Assembly (NCBI RefSeq): GCF_016587375.1 | Contig: NZ_BNJG01000005.1 | Location: 124,001-188,000, forward strand | DNA length: 64,000 nucleotides | Direction of reading: 5' to 3' | Source: Ktedonobacter robiniae | GTDB taxonomy: Bacteria; Chloroflexota; Ktedonobacteria; Ktedonobacterales; Ktedonobacteraceae | Part shown: positions 27,159-35,317 of the stretch, piece after piece | How the letters are laid out: each line of letters starts with the position of its first letter | Numbering within the stretch: position 1 is the first letter of the stretch | Made by a program: the position numbers and the translations under genes | The notes under the pieces: model-generated | The model's database searches: none | The model's input: only the letters and a program-made list of their open reading frames with translations | What the model was told of the DNA's origin: nothing

Positions 27159-29216
27159 ATGAAAAATATTGGGGGCCATATTGATAACTATCGCATCATC
27201 TGGAATCAATCCTCATCTGTTCTCTATGATCGCTATATTGTCGAACGTGTATCCGATCCTGGCAAATTGTACGTTTTGCAAAAATGGAATACCGTGCGCA
27301 TTGCTGGAAAACAGGGCTTCCCGTTCTTCCGCGCTCAGATGAACCAGCTGAAAGATCTGCGCTCGCCGCTTATTCTCGCCGGGGAAGATTTCGGAGCTGA
27401 TACCGATGATCATCCTTACGTGCTTCTGCCCTACGAGACGACTCGGGCAGAAACGGTCGCTGATCGCCTGCAACACAAGGGCATAACTGAAGATGAGGCC
27501 GAGAAAATCCTCGTTGATGCGAGCGCAGCTCTTGTCCTGGCTCATCAACATAATCTTATCCACGGTTTTTTCTCGTCTGAGTGCGTCTTGCTAACTGCTG
27601 AAGGTGAGGTCCGCGTTGCTGCTTTCCTCTCCCCTGGCCTGGATCTCGCCATTGACCGTGCTCCTCTTCCTATCCAATATCGCTTTCCTGAAAGCCAGGC
27701 CACCCACTTGAGCGATCAATATGCCCTGGCCGGTCTGCTTCAAGACCTCTTGCTTGAGCAGGGAGAACTTCCTGAGGATGCAGCCATTCTCCGCCGGGCG
27801 ATTGCGCGTGCTCAGACCCCGGAGCCCATGCAGCGCTTTCAAAGCATCAGGGAATTCCTCGGCAAGGTGGGAATCCCACTCTCTTTGGCCGAGAGTGAGA
27901 GAAAGTTTGAGACGCCGCCTCTCAAGGCCAGAATCGACGAACAAATGAATAACAGCACTACCACGCCGCAAGGTTTTGCGCCCTCTCACACTGAGCGGTG
28001 GAATTCCGCCACGACCAGGGCCAGGCATACGAAACTTCGTATGCCCCACGTGCTTACAGGGCGACGAGCCCGAACCGCCGCCCTGTGCCTTGGACTGATT
28101 TTCTGCTTGATCATTCTCCATATTGTTCTACCGGCCAGCGCGGCGACCGTGACAATCGTACCCATGAACCGCACGCTTAGCCAGACCTATCATCTAGCAG
28201 TAAGTACACAAACAGATCTGACTTCTCACCAGGTCCGGGGTCGAATGCTGACGTATAAAACCTCGACCAGAAGCAAAACAGTGCCTGTACACAACACTGG
28301 GCATCTCGACGCAGCCTCCGCCAGCGGTCAGATAGTGTTCTCCCAGCTTACTGACGAGATAGATCTTTCAAAGATGCTTGATGCGTTTCGCATCAATCTG
28401 AGTCAGAGCATAACACTCGTTGTCACCGATTACAACACCGATATGCGGCCTGGCTCAACCTACACGGAGCCAGTAACAGTCGAGGAGAAAGGAAGCAAGG
28501 GTAACCTGGCTGCGCACGCGATTGATGGAACCTACGCCTTTGGCTTCCCTATCCCCGTTATCGGTGCCGATAACCCTACAGTATATATCTCCAATCCCGC
28601 CCCGTTCATTGGTGGTATAGACACCTATAATGGCCCGATAGTCGCTTCCAGTGATTTTGTTTCAGTCTTGGATGGTTTCGACGCACAAGCAAAGCAGGAG
28701 GCGCAACATGCCTTTCAATCTCAACTCAAACCCGGCGAGGCGCTCCTCAATAATCTGACCTGTAGTCAGGATGACACGGTCCAACCTGCGGTTGGTGCTC
28801 CTGGGAGCAGTGTGACCGTTAGTCTCTTCTCCAACTGTCAGATCGAAACCTACGACCAGCAGGGGGCCGATGCGGCTCTTCTCACTGCCGCCCATCAACT
28901 GGCTCAGCGTAGTCTCGATTCGCACTTTGCCCTGGTGCATCCTCTGCACATCACGATTACGGATCCTGGTACCCCCGGTTCAAGTGATTCTGTTGGGCTG
29001 ACCGTACAAAGTGAGTGGCGCCTACTGCTGGACAAACACGGCAGGCAAGCGGTTCAACAGGCGCTTGCGGGACTTTTTCAGGACGATGCCCGGACATTGC
29101 TCCTGAACCGCTACAATTCGCGCACCACTGATGTGAGCTTGACCTGGTGGTGGGGAGGACGTATGCCCACCGACCCCAACGTCATTCAGATCATTGCGCG
29201 TTATTCATCAACGTGA
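27159..29216 (+). CDS. Membrane pseudokinase with baseplate-J-like ectodomain
   Basis: This 685-aa protein starts with a Ser/Thr-kinase-like fold (about 20-240). The catalytic loop reads HNLIHGFFSSECVLL where active kinases have HRD...N, and the DFG position reads AFLSPG, so the proton acceptor and metal-binding Asp are absent: a pseudokinase. A Lys/Arg-rich linker leads to one transmembrane helix at about 307-328. The large C-terminal part (SGQIVFSQLTDE and later strands, Thr/Ser-rich) resembles the baseplate-J/gp47-like domain that Ktedonobacteria attach to kinases. The topology suggests cytosolic sensing linked to an external assembly or adhesion domain. It stands alone between two identical MITEs. 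Confidence 0.75.
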   Translation: MKNIGGHIDNYRIIWNQSSSVLYDRYIVERVSDPGKLYVLQKWNTVRIAGKQGFPFFRAQMNQLKDLRSPLILAGEDFGADTDDHPYVLLPYETTRAETVADRLQHKGITEDEAEKILVDASAALVLAHQHNLIHGFFSSECVLLTAEGEVRVAAFLSPGLDLAIDRAPLPIQYRFPESQATHLSDQYALAGLLQDLLLEQGELPEDAAILRRAIARAQTPEPMQRFQSIREFLGKVGIPLSLAESERKFETPPLKARIDEQMNNSTTTPQGFAPSHTERWNSATTRARHTKLRMPHVLTGRRARTAALCLGLIFCLIILHIVLPASAATVTIVPMNRTLSQTYHLAVSTQTDLTSHQVRGRMLTYKTSTRSKTVPVHNTGHLDAASASGQIVFSQLTDEIDLSKMLDAFRINLSQSITLVVTDYNTDMRPGSTYTEPVTVEEKGSKGNLAAHAIDGTYAFGFPIPVIGADNPTVYISNPAPFIGGIDTYNGPIVASSDFVSVLDGFDAQAKQEAQHAFQSQLKPGEALLNNLTCSQDDTVQPAVGAPGSSVTVSLFSNCQIETYDQQGADAALLTAAHQLAQRSLDSHFALVHPLHITITDPGTPGSSDSVGLTVQSEWRLLLDKHGRQAVQQALAGLFQDDARTLLLNRYNSRTTDVSLTWWWGGRMPTDPNVIQIIARYSST

Positions 29217-29217
29217 G

Positions 29218-29282
29218 AAAAGAGGGCCCTGGCATATAGCTTCGGATTATTGATGGAGCAAGATCAAGCCTAACCCTCTTTT
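29218..29282. terminator. Intrinsic terminator of the pseudokinase gene
   Basis: AAAAGAGGG (29218-29226) pairs with CCCTCTTTT (29274-29282); the stem begins 2 nt after the stop codon. The loop is long (47 nt) but contains further pairing options. Confidence 0.5.
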
Positions 29283-29436
29283 GTCAGAGAGGGAGAGGCA
29301 ATCAGTGAGGAGTGGTGCGAGTCACCCTCTGCATGACAAGGACTCTTCAACGTCTCTGCCCACAACTACGGTGCTCTGTTTTGAGCATCTACCATCTTTG
29401 ACAGAAGACGTTCATGTAGGGGGCTACACCACCCAG

Positions 29437-29598
29437 GGTATTGTCAACTTAAAAAAATTCGTTGATGAGCTTTCACCACGTCGATGCCACATCAACCAGA
29501 ATTCTCGAGCAACCAAGGCAAGAAAAAGGGCGCAATCCCCACTTTGAGGCCTGTTTCTCTTCTATAAGCTCTACAATTTCAATGAAGTTGACAATACC
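29437..29598 (+). repeat. 162-bp MITE, copy 2
   Basis: Same length, orientation and, by eye, same sequence as copy 1 at 26687. The ends are the GGTATTGTCAACTT inverted repeat. Flanks differ from copy 1 and show no target duplication. Confidence 0.9.
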
Positions 29599-29610
29599 GT
29601 TGAAAGTTGA

Positions 29611-30126
29611 TCAGCAGTCGAACACCGACCAGCAGATGTCGTTTCGCAACCGCTGATCATCCAGGACCAGCTCGCGGATCGCATCAGGGAGCTGGTCGCG
29701 CTGCCATCGGCACTCGAGCTGCCCGGAGCTCTCACCCTCGCCTGCGTGCGCGGTTGCACGCGCAGCCTTGATAGCGTAGGCCGCAGCACCGAGCTCGTGT
29801 GCGGCGACATGCGCCACCACCGCCGCCTGGCCGGCAGCATATGCGGCGTACCGAGCGGCTCCGCTCAACTCTCTTGCCGCAGCCATGGCATGGCCACCCG
29901 CCGCGCGGGACTGAGACATCCTGATCTCGCCTCGCGCCCATGCCCGAGCCTGCGCGATCGCTTGGCGAGGCCGCAGGTCTGAAGGTTGCGCCGACTCGAA
30001 CAGGTGCAGGACGTGTTCCGCACACATTGCGGCCCACAGGGCGAGCAGCTGATGGTCGGAGTCTGTGAGCGTCCCCCCGCGGCGGATGGTGATGAAGCGA
30101 GGGTCACGGTCTTTCGGGAGGATCAC
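29611..30126 (-). CDS. Imm5-like putative immunity protein
   Basis: A 171-aa Ala-rich helical protein. DSDHQLLALWAAMCAEHVLHLFE, RPRQAIAQARAWARGEI and repeated AA.AA.YAAGQAA.VAHVAAHELGAAAYA helices match the putative immunity proteins of the Imm5-like family, which protect against polymorphic toxins. The toxin partner is not in the window. The stop lies 12 bp after MITE copy 2, and the start overlaps the end of a broken ABC ATPase reading frame. No strong ribosome site is visible. The amino-acid composition differs from its neighbours, suggesting transfer. Confidence 0.65.
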   Translation of the reverse strand: MILPKDRDPRFITIRRGGTLTDSDHQLLALWAAMCAEHVLHLFESAQPSDLRPRQAIAQARAWARGEIRMSQSRAAGGHAMAAARELSGAARYAAYAAGQAAVVAHVAAHELGAAAYAIKAARATAHAGEGESSGQLECRWQRDQLPDAIRELVLDDQRLRNDICWSVFDC

Positions 30127-30434
30127 GGCTGCACCCCTTTCATATTATCAAAAAAAGAAGAGGACTGTAGCTGGACGCCGATATGAGATGTGACCTTGCG
30201 CGTCGCCTCAGCAACATTGGCATTAGCCACAATACTCGTCCCACTATCACTCTTGCGGAGGCCTTCCATCATTTCCAGGATCGTCGTTTTACCGGCTCCG
30301 TTTGGCCTGAGAAGTCCAACTATCTCTCCCTTCTTGACTTCAAAGGACACACCGCGGACCGCCTTGACTTTCCCAAATGACGCGGGCCAGCTTCTTTACG
30401 GTAATACTGTTTTCGCTTTTTGTTTTTGCCCCAT
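30127..30434 (-). pseudogene. ABC transporter ATPase, N-terminal fragment
   Basis: VKAVRGVSFEVKKGEIVGLL and PNGAGKTTILEMMEGLRK give the ATPase start with Walker A (the usual GPNGAGKT is changed to RPNGAGKT). Similarity continues to HIGVQLQSSSFFDNMK (Q-loop) and stops there. The proper start ATG at 30434 is separated by one or two frameshifts. The signature motif and Walker B are gone, so it is inactive. Confidence 0.8.
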
Positions 30435-30868
30435 GCTCTTGTCTCCTGTTCTCGAGAGTATGGGAGCCTGGAGAAGTGAGAACACGCTCCTAGCTTCGAC
30501 AGGTCGAGCATTCGGCTGCATGCATGCATCTCCGATGCAGGCTGGCCGGGCTTTTTCTGGATCACGTCTCTACAGTACAACACTGATGCAAGAAGAGAGG
30601 GTAGAAAGAGAGAAAAGCGCGTGCGTATGGACAGGAATGGATCTGAGCCTGCTCAATATACTTGGAGTTCTGTGAGAGAACGAGGAGTGTCTCGCAAAAA
30701 GCCTCAAGTCGGAAATTGAGAGTTTTACATGGAGCTTGGCACCACTTGACGCACTATCGAGTCTTGCTAGGGCTGCTGGAATGAGCGTTGGGTAACCCCC
30801 TTTTATTTACAACATTTCCTCTTTCTTGCCTGGCGGCGTGTCGTCTCATATCGCTTTTTCCATATTAT
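30435..30868. other. 434-bp stretch without a recognisable gene
   Basis: Contains short open frames only; no repeat, RNA or promoter could be assigned. Confidence 0.35.
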
Positions 30869-31179
30869 CTATGGGCACCGTGTTCTGGCCGAGTTAGGTG
30901 AGATTGGCAATGATGGAGTTGTTAGGGGAATCGAAATCGGTGATGGTGCGCCAGGTAAGACCCGGCTTTCAAGAGCTGGATCGCGGTGCAGGGTGGTCAT
31001 GAGAGCGGAAGAGCCAACGAGCAGCAGCGTACAGATCTGATCATCGAAGAGATAGGAACGGATGCACTGGGCAAGGATGAGAGAGAGGTGCTCTGCCTGG
31101 TCAATGATAAGCAGATTGACCCGGGTGTATTTGAGGGCAGTGGCAGCCGCGTTCCAGAGTTCGGACGTGATTAAGCCCC
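30869..31179 (-). pseudogene. AAA ATPase of a transposition helper (TniB/ExeA type), fragment
   Basis: The minus-strand frame reads ELWNAAATALKYTRVNLLIIDQAEHLS, a Walker B strand with its flanking helix, then LFDDQICTLLLVGSSALMTTL, the sensor-1 strand, and DPALESRVL. This matches AAA transposition helper ATPases. Walker A is missing and the frame decays before its stop at 30869. Its 5' side merges with the end of the exporter gene. Confidence 0.55.
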
Positions 31180-32685
31180 CTATTTCTGGCGTTCTTCTTT
31201 TCCTCGGACAAGCGATGCCACGATGCCGAGGGCCGCGATGGCGGCACAGGCAAGAAAGGTCGCCTGAAAAGCCGTGTCGAAGATCCGTTGAGACTCCGCG
31301 AGGAGAACACCGCCGGGATGCGTGACCAGGATGTTCCCCGCAGCAGCGCCACCCAGACCAACAAAGATGGCTCCCGCAAGCGCGACACTCACGCTCTGCC
31401 CCATCGTGCGAGCCGTGGCCAGGAAGCCGGAGGCGCTGCCCTGGAGATCGCGGGGAGCCGCGCCGAGCAGGGCGCTATTATTGGGGGCCTGGAACAGCCC
31501 CTGGCCGATGCTGGTCAGGATCATCCGCCAGATCAGGCCAAAGATGGAGCTGTGTTCGTTGAGCTGGCTCATCAGTATCAGGCCCAGACAGGCGATGGCC
31601 AGACCGCCCGCTGCCAGCCAGTGCGAACCGATGCGGTCCGACAGTCGCCCGCTCACCGGCGCGATGAGCGCCAGCGTGAGGGGAACCGGAGTGAGCAGCA
31701 GGCCCGCCTGCAGCGGCGAAAAACCGTGGAGCTGCTCCAGCGAGAACGGCATCAGTACGCTGACGGCGAACAGGGCCAGGAAGCTGAGAAGCAGGCTTAC
31801 CAGGGACGAGTCAAAGACGCGATTGCGCAAGAGTGCCAGCACCATCACCGGGTTGGGCACGCGCCGTTCGACGAACGGTAAGGTCACCAGGGCCAGCAGG
31901 CCCACCAGCAGCGCCAGCAGGATCAGCGGTGAGGTCCAGCCCAGCTCCTGGCCAAAGGAGAGGCCAGCGGTCAGTCCCGCCATGCTCACGGCAATCAGTA
32001 TCGCCCCGAGTGGATCGAAACGACCCGTCTTGAAATGGGCCCTCTCTTTGAGGATGAGCAGGGAGGCCACCAGGCCCAGCAGACCGACGGGGACGTTGAC
32101 GAAAAAGATCCAGCGCCAGGAGAAGGATGCCGTGAGCAGGCCCCCCAGGATCGGACCACTGCTGGTCCCCAGGGCAACGTTCATGGCGTTGATGCCCAGG
32201 GCGCGCCCCCGCTCCCGGGCCGGAAATGCGCTGGTGAGCATGGCGGGACTGACGGCCATCACCAGCGCTCCGCCCACGCCCTGCACCGCGCGCGCGGTAA
32301 TGAGCAGGGAGAGAGACGGGGCCAGCCCGCAGAGAGCGGAGCTCGCCGTGAAGAGCAGCAGTCCCGCGATCCAGACGGCCTTGCGTCCCAGCAGATCGGC
32401 CAGGCGTCCTGCGGTTAAGAGCAGGGCGGTGGTCGTGACCAGGTAAGCGATGACGACCCATTCGATAGCCCCGCTCAAGGGCACGCCGAAGTTCTGGGCG
32501 ATGAGCGGGAGGCTGATATTCACAATGGAGGTGTCAAGGGTCGCCATAAAGATGCCAATGGCGACGAGAAAGAAGATTGTCCATTTCCCGGCCGTCTCTT
32601 TCCCTGCTCCCCTGCTGTCTGGCGCCGGCTGTGAGAGCGCGAACGTGGCGGACTGCTGATGAGATTGTGCCTGTGGTAAGCGCAT
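31180..32685 (-). CDS. DHA2-family MFS exporter in the TetR regulon
   Basis: A 501-aa 14-helix exporter with LDTSIVNISLPLIAQNFGV in TM1, LADLLGRKAVW (motif A), ARAVQGVGGALVMAVSPAML and GPILGGLLTASFSWRWIFFVNVP in the following helices. The tail GKEERQK is charged. AGAAAGG precedes ATG 32685. A TetR-type operator sits about 180 bp upstream (32866-32890), and the same palindrome precedes the next three genes, so it is probably induced together with the hydrolase and cupin. The likely role is export of the inducing compound. Confidence 0.92.
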   Translation of the reverse strand: MRLPQAQSHQQSATFALSQPAPDSRGAGKETAGKWTIFFLVAIGIFMATLDTSIVNISLPLIAQNFGVPLSGAIEWVVIAYLVTTTALLLTAGRLADLLGRKAVWIAGLLLFTASSALCGLAPSLSLLITARAVQGVGGALVMAVSPAMLTSAFPARERGRALGINAMNVALGTSSGPILGGLLTASFSWRWIFFVNVPVGLLGLVASLLILKERAHFKTGRFDPLGAILIAVSMAGLTAGLSFGQELGWTSPLILLALLVGLLALVTLPFVERRVPNPVMVLALLRNRVFDSSLVSLLLSFLALFAVSVLMPFSLEQLHGFSPLQAGLLLTPVPLTLALIAPVSGRLSDRIGSHWLAAGGLAIACLGLILMSQLNEHSSIFGLIWRMILTSIGQGLFQAPNNSALLGAAPRDLQGSASGFLATARTMGQSVSVALAGAIFVGLGGAAAGNILVTHPGGVLLAESQRIFDTAFQATFLACAAIAALGIVASLVRGKEERQK

Positions 32686-32865
32686 CGGTGTTTGTACCTT
32701 TCTTCTCTGCTGGCCCCGGGCCAGGACCTACGCAGTCACCTGCAGCGGTTCGCCGGGGGCCAGGACGCGCGCGGTAGTTTCAGGAGCGTGCCGGGCGACG
32801 GCATACTGAAACCTCCGGAGTACGTCCTCGGGGAGCCCGCGTACTTTAAGGTCTCCTGGTCCTTT

Positions 32866-32890
32866 TATTGCTTGTTTGAGCAAGCTATTA
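32866..32890 (-). promoter_or_regulatory. TetR operator O1 (exporter promoter)
   Basis: TTGCTTGTTTGAGCAAGC palindrome. On the minus strand a GATAAT -10-like hexamer abuts the operator, so bound repressor would cover the promoter of the exporter gene. Confidence 0.75.
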
Positions 32891-32988
32891 TCATCATATA
32901 AAAACACGCTGGGGCTCTTCGTTTTCCGCTCGCTGCCCGCCTCACGATTGGGAGAGAGCGGCAGCGCGGTTCCCGTCGCTCCGGCAAC

Positions 32989-33789
32989 CTACAGGGTCGC
33001 TCTGATGCTGATCGCGAAGTGCCGCACAAGGGTCAGCAGGTGCTCAGGCTGCTCGATCTGTGGCAGGTGACCGGCTTCTGGGATCGGTTCAAAGCGCGCG
33101 TTGGAGAACGATTGGGCATAGACACGACCATATTCAAGGTCTGCCACGCGGTCGCTCTCTCCCCAGGCCACCAGCACGGGGATGGTCACATACCTGAGGC
33201 GACGCTGGAGCTTGGGATCACCGCCCAGCCTCTGGCGGTCATACACATAGAGCGTCTCGGTATTGGCTTTCCTGGTGGCAATCTGCTCCGGGGTGATGGT
33301 CGACGGGTCGATGCGGAAGGCTGCGGGATTATGGAAGCTGAGGGCCGCGAGCTCCTGGGGAGCCAACGTAGAGACATCAGGAACGGGATGCCCCTCTACC
33401 TGAATCCCCACGCCATTGATCAGCACGAGACCGCGAAGCCGCCGCGTGGTATCGCGCAAGGCCATCGCAGAGGCGATCCAGCCCCCGACTGAGGAGCCAA
33501 TAACCAGGACGTCACGCAGGTTGAGCCGTTCCAGGAGGTCCAGATAGGCGAAGGCGAGATCATCAATACTATCGAACCACTCCGGACGTGGCTCACCTTC
33601 AAAGCCAGGATGGGTCGGCACCAGGGTGTGCGCCTTGTCCAGCCCAGCAGCGATGCCCGCCACGGTCTGCGGACCGCCACCACCATGCAAGATGAGTATG
33701 GGACGACCGCTGTTCGCTCGCTCGTCAAAGCGTATGGTCAGACCATCGGCGAAAGACTCTTTGCGTGTCTCAGGAAATGAAGTGCTCAT
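32989..33789 (-). CDS. alpha/beta hydrolase in the TetR regulon
   Basis: A 266-aa cytosolic hydrolase. LILHGGGGPQTVAG is the oxyanion region, VIGSSVGGWIA the nucleophile elbow (Ser in GSSVGG), VAWGESDRVAD the Asp and PEAGHLPQIEQPE the His. The fold matches C-C hydrolase/epoxide-hydrolase-like enzymes. ATG 33789 was preferred for its family-like start; ATG 33837 lies inside the operator and would add 16 residues. Operator O2 lies just upstream. It may hydrolyse the toxic substrate handled by the regulon; this is an inference. Confidence 0.88.
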   Translation of the reverse strand: MSTSFPETRKESFADGLTIRFDERANSGRPILILHGGGGPQTVAGIAAGLDKAHTLVPTHPGFEGEPRPEWFDSIDDLAFAYLDLLERLNLRDVLVIGSSVGGWIASAMALRDTTRRLRGLVLINGVGIQVEGHPVPDVSTLAPQELAALSFHNPAAFRIDPSTITPEQIATRKANTETLYVYDRQRLGGDPKLQRRLRYVTIPVLVAWGESDRVADLEYGRVYAQSFSNARFEPIPEAGHLPQIEQPEHLLTLVRHFAISIRATL

Positions 33790-33835
33790 GGAATGTAGTT
33801 CTTTCTGTTGAAACCATTTCTCTTGTCTGATATTC

Positions 33836-33853
33836 ATTGCTCAAGCAAGCAAT
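33836..33853 (-). promoter_or_regulatory. TetR operator O2 (hydrolase promoter)
   Basis: TTGCTCAAGCAAGCAAT, a shorter version of the shared palindrome, about 45 bp before the chosen hydrolase start. The minus-strand DNA upstream resembles the tetR promoter region (ACAGATA then a T run, then TATTGCTTGC). Confidence 0.7.
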
Positions 33854-33920
33854 AGAGAACGAAAAACTATCTGTGAGTGAGCAATCCTGCCACCTGGCGT
33901 GCTCTCTTGCTCGGGCAAGA

Positions 33921-34382
33921 TCAGCGCGTCGCGGGTGACGGAACCACCTCGGTGTCGTAGCGAGCCATCAATTCCGTGAAGGCTGGCGCACCGGGAGCCA
34001 TCCCTTCCTGGATGAGCTTGCTCATTTCTTCAAAGTAGTGGATATAGCGCGGAGGCGTGAACGTATTAAGGAAACGAGCGGGCCTGTCCGTCGGGTTGCT
34101 AAAGGTATGCAGAGCCCCGATGGGCACCATTACGAACGTTCCAGCGCCGGCTCGCACGGTCTCTGTCCCTGCCAGAAAATCTAATTCGCCTTCCAGGACG
34201 TAAAAGACCTCTTCATGCGCGTGATGGATATGAGCAGGAGGAGTGGGAGCATGGGGAGGCACAGTAAATTCCGCCACGCCCAGTGTTCCCCGCGTCTGCG
34301 TTCCATCTTCCTGAACGATTATTTGAATGGGACCAAGAGAGATGGCGCGTCCTTCTCCTGGTCTCAGGGCGATGACACTCAT
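33921..34382 (-). CDS. Single-domain cupin in the TetR regulon
   Basis: A 153-aa cupin. Motif 1 is PAHIHHAHEEVFYVLEGELDF (metal-binding His, His and Glu) and motif 2 is PIGALHTFSNP (His). The length and pattern resemble quercetin-2,3-dioxygenase-like cupins, but a function cannot be assigned from the fold alone. AAAGGATG lies upstream of ATG 34382 and operator O3 about 20 bp further. It is transcribed in the same direction as the hydrolase and exporter. Confidence 0.88.
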   Translation of the reverse strand: MSVIALRPGEGRAISLGPIQIIVQEDGTQTRGTLGVAEFTVPPHAPTPPAHIHHAHEEVFYVLEGELDFLAGTETVRAGAGTFVMVPIGALHTFSNPTDRPARFLNTFTPPRYIHYFEEMSKLIQEGMAPGAPAFTELMARYDTEVVPSPATR

Positions 34383-34400
34383 AACAACATCCTTTCATCG

Positions 34401-34424
34401 TTGCTTGCTCAAACAAGCAATATT
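34401..34424 (-). promoter_or_regulatory. TetR operator O3 (cupin promoter)
   Basis: TTGCTTGCTCAAACAAGCAA is the palindrome shared with O1, O2 and O4, 18 bp upstream of the cupin start. Confidence 0.8.
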
Positions 34425-34534
34425 GCAGTTCAAAGAGCGAGGTAAAAAGCGGCGCTCTGTTCCCAGAGCCGCGCTCGCTCGCCCGTGGTTTGTCTATCAA
34501 TGCTTCGCGTGTTGCCAGGGGTGCGCGAGCTCCC

Positions 34535-35161
34535 TCAACTTATGAGCAATCCACGCAGCATCCGCGCCAGGACGCTATATGCGGCCTCCAGATCGAAGCT
34601 GGCGTCCATGATTTTTTGCAAGGCCAGCCCATCAAAGAGCGCGAGCAGGAGCGCCGCCAGGATAGTTAGATCGACAGTGGAGCGTTCCACCCCTTCTGTC
34701 CTGGCCAGCTTCTCCAGGATCGTCCCCATGACCGAGCCAATTTCCTCCCGTCGCTGTGCCAGCCGTTCGCTCACCGCTGGGGCGATGAGCGCGTTATGCA
34801 GACCCAGGGAGAACGATTCATAGCGCAGGCGATAGATGTTTTCGTCCTGTTCAACTCGTTCCGAGATCTGCGTCAGGAAGGCGTCGAGCGATTGCTCGTC
34901 GGGTATATGGCGGACCAGGTGCTGCATGCGTTGATGAAACTGCTGACCAGCGGCCTGCAGGGCCTCCACGAGCAACTGATCCTTGCCCCCAAAGTAATAA
35001 TGCACCAGTCCAGGGGCTGCCTGGGCTTCGCGTGAGATCTCGCGCAGCGTGGTCGCGTCATAGCCCTTGGTTGCGAGCACCCTTGAGGCGGCGGCGATGA
35101 TGCGCGCTCTCGTCTCTTGCGGTTCCTCAGTTTGTGGGTCTGTGGTATATTGCTTGCTCAT
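34535..35161 (-). CDS. TetR-family repressor, probably leaderless and autoregulated
   Basis: A 208-aa TetR protein. The helix-turn-helix is ETRARIIAAASRVLATKGYDATTLREISREAQAAPGLVHYYFGGKDQLL at about 14-62; the rest is a helical ligand domain with the C-terminal GLALQKIMD.SFD helix. ATG 35161 lies in the centre of a 38-bp operator. A -35 TTGACA and -10 TATATT with an 18-nt spacer put the transcription start at the A of the ATG, so the mRNA is predicted to be leaderless; no Shine-Dalgarno is present. An upstream TTG start exists but coincides with the -35 box. It presumably represses O1-O4. Confidence 0.9.
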   Translation of the reverse strand: MSKQYTTDPQTEEPQETRARIIAAASRVLATKGYDATTLREISREAQAAPGLVHYYFGGKDQLLVEALQAAGQQFHQRMQHLVRHIPDEQSLDAFLTQISERVEQDENIYRLRYESFSLGLHNALIAPAVSERLAQRREEIGSVMGTILEKLARTEGVERSTVDLTILAALLLALFDGLALQKIMDASFDLEAAYSVLARMLRGLLIS

Positions 35162-35197
35162 GCAAGCAATATACCACAGAAGAAAAGTATCTGTCAA
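35141..35197 (-). promoter_or_regulatory. tetR promoter and operator O4
   Basis: The operator is a perfect inverted repeat of 17-bp arms (35141-35157, 35162-35178) around TCAT, including the shared ATTGCTTGC half-site. The -35 TTGACA (35192-35197) and -10 TATATT (35168-35173) read on the minus strand; the -10 is inside the operator arm and +1 falls on the start codon. Confidence 0.85.
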
Positions 35198-35317
35198 GCT
35201 TTTTGGTGACGAATTTTCTCATCGGTTCAGGAATCGGTTGCTTGTCACTACATGGGCTGGATGGGAGCAGCATGAGGATGTTTGAGGCGGGCCATGGTTG
35301 TAAATCCCAACATTAAA

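Noticed and set aside
31322..32446. 374-codon plus-strand frame opposite the exporter
   Set aside because: Arg/Ser/Pro-rich antisense shadow of a GC-rich membrane protein gene; no ribosome site or motif.
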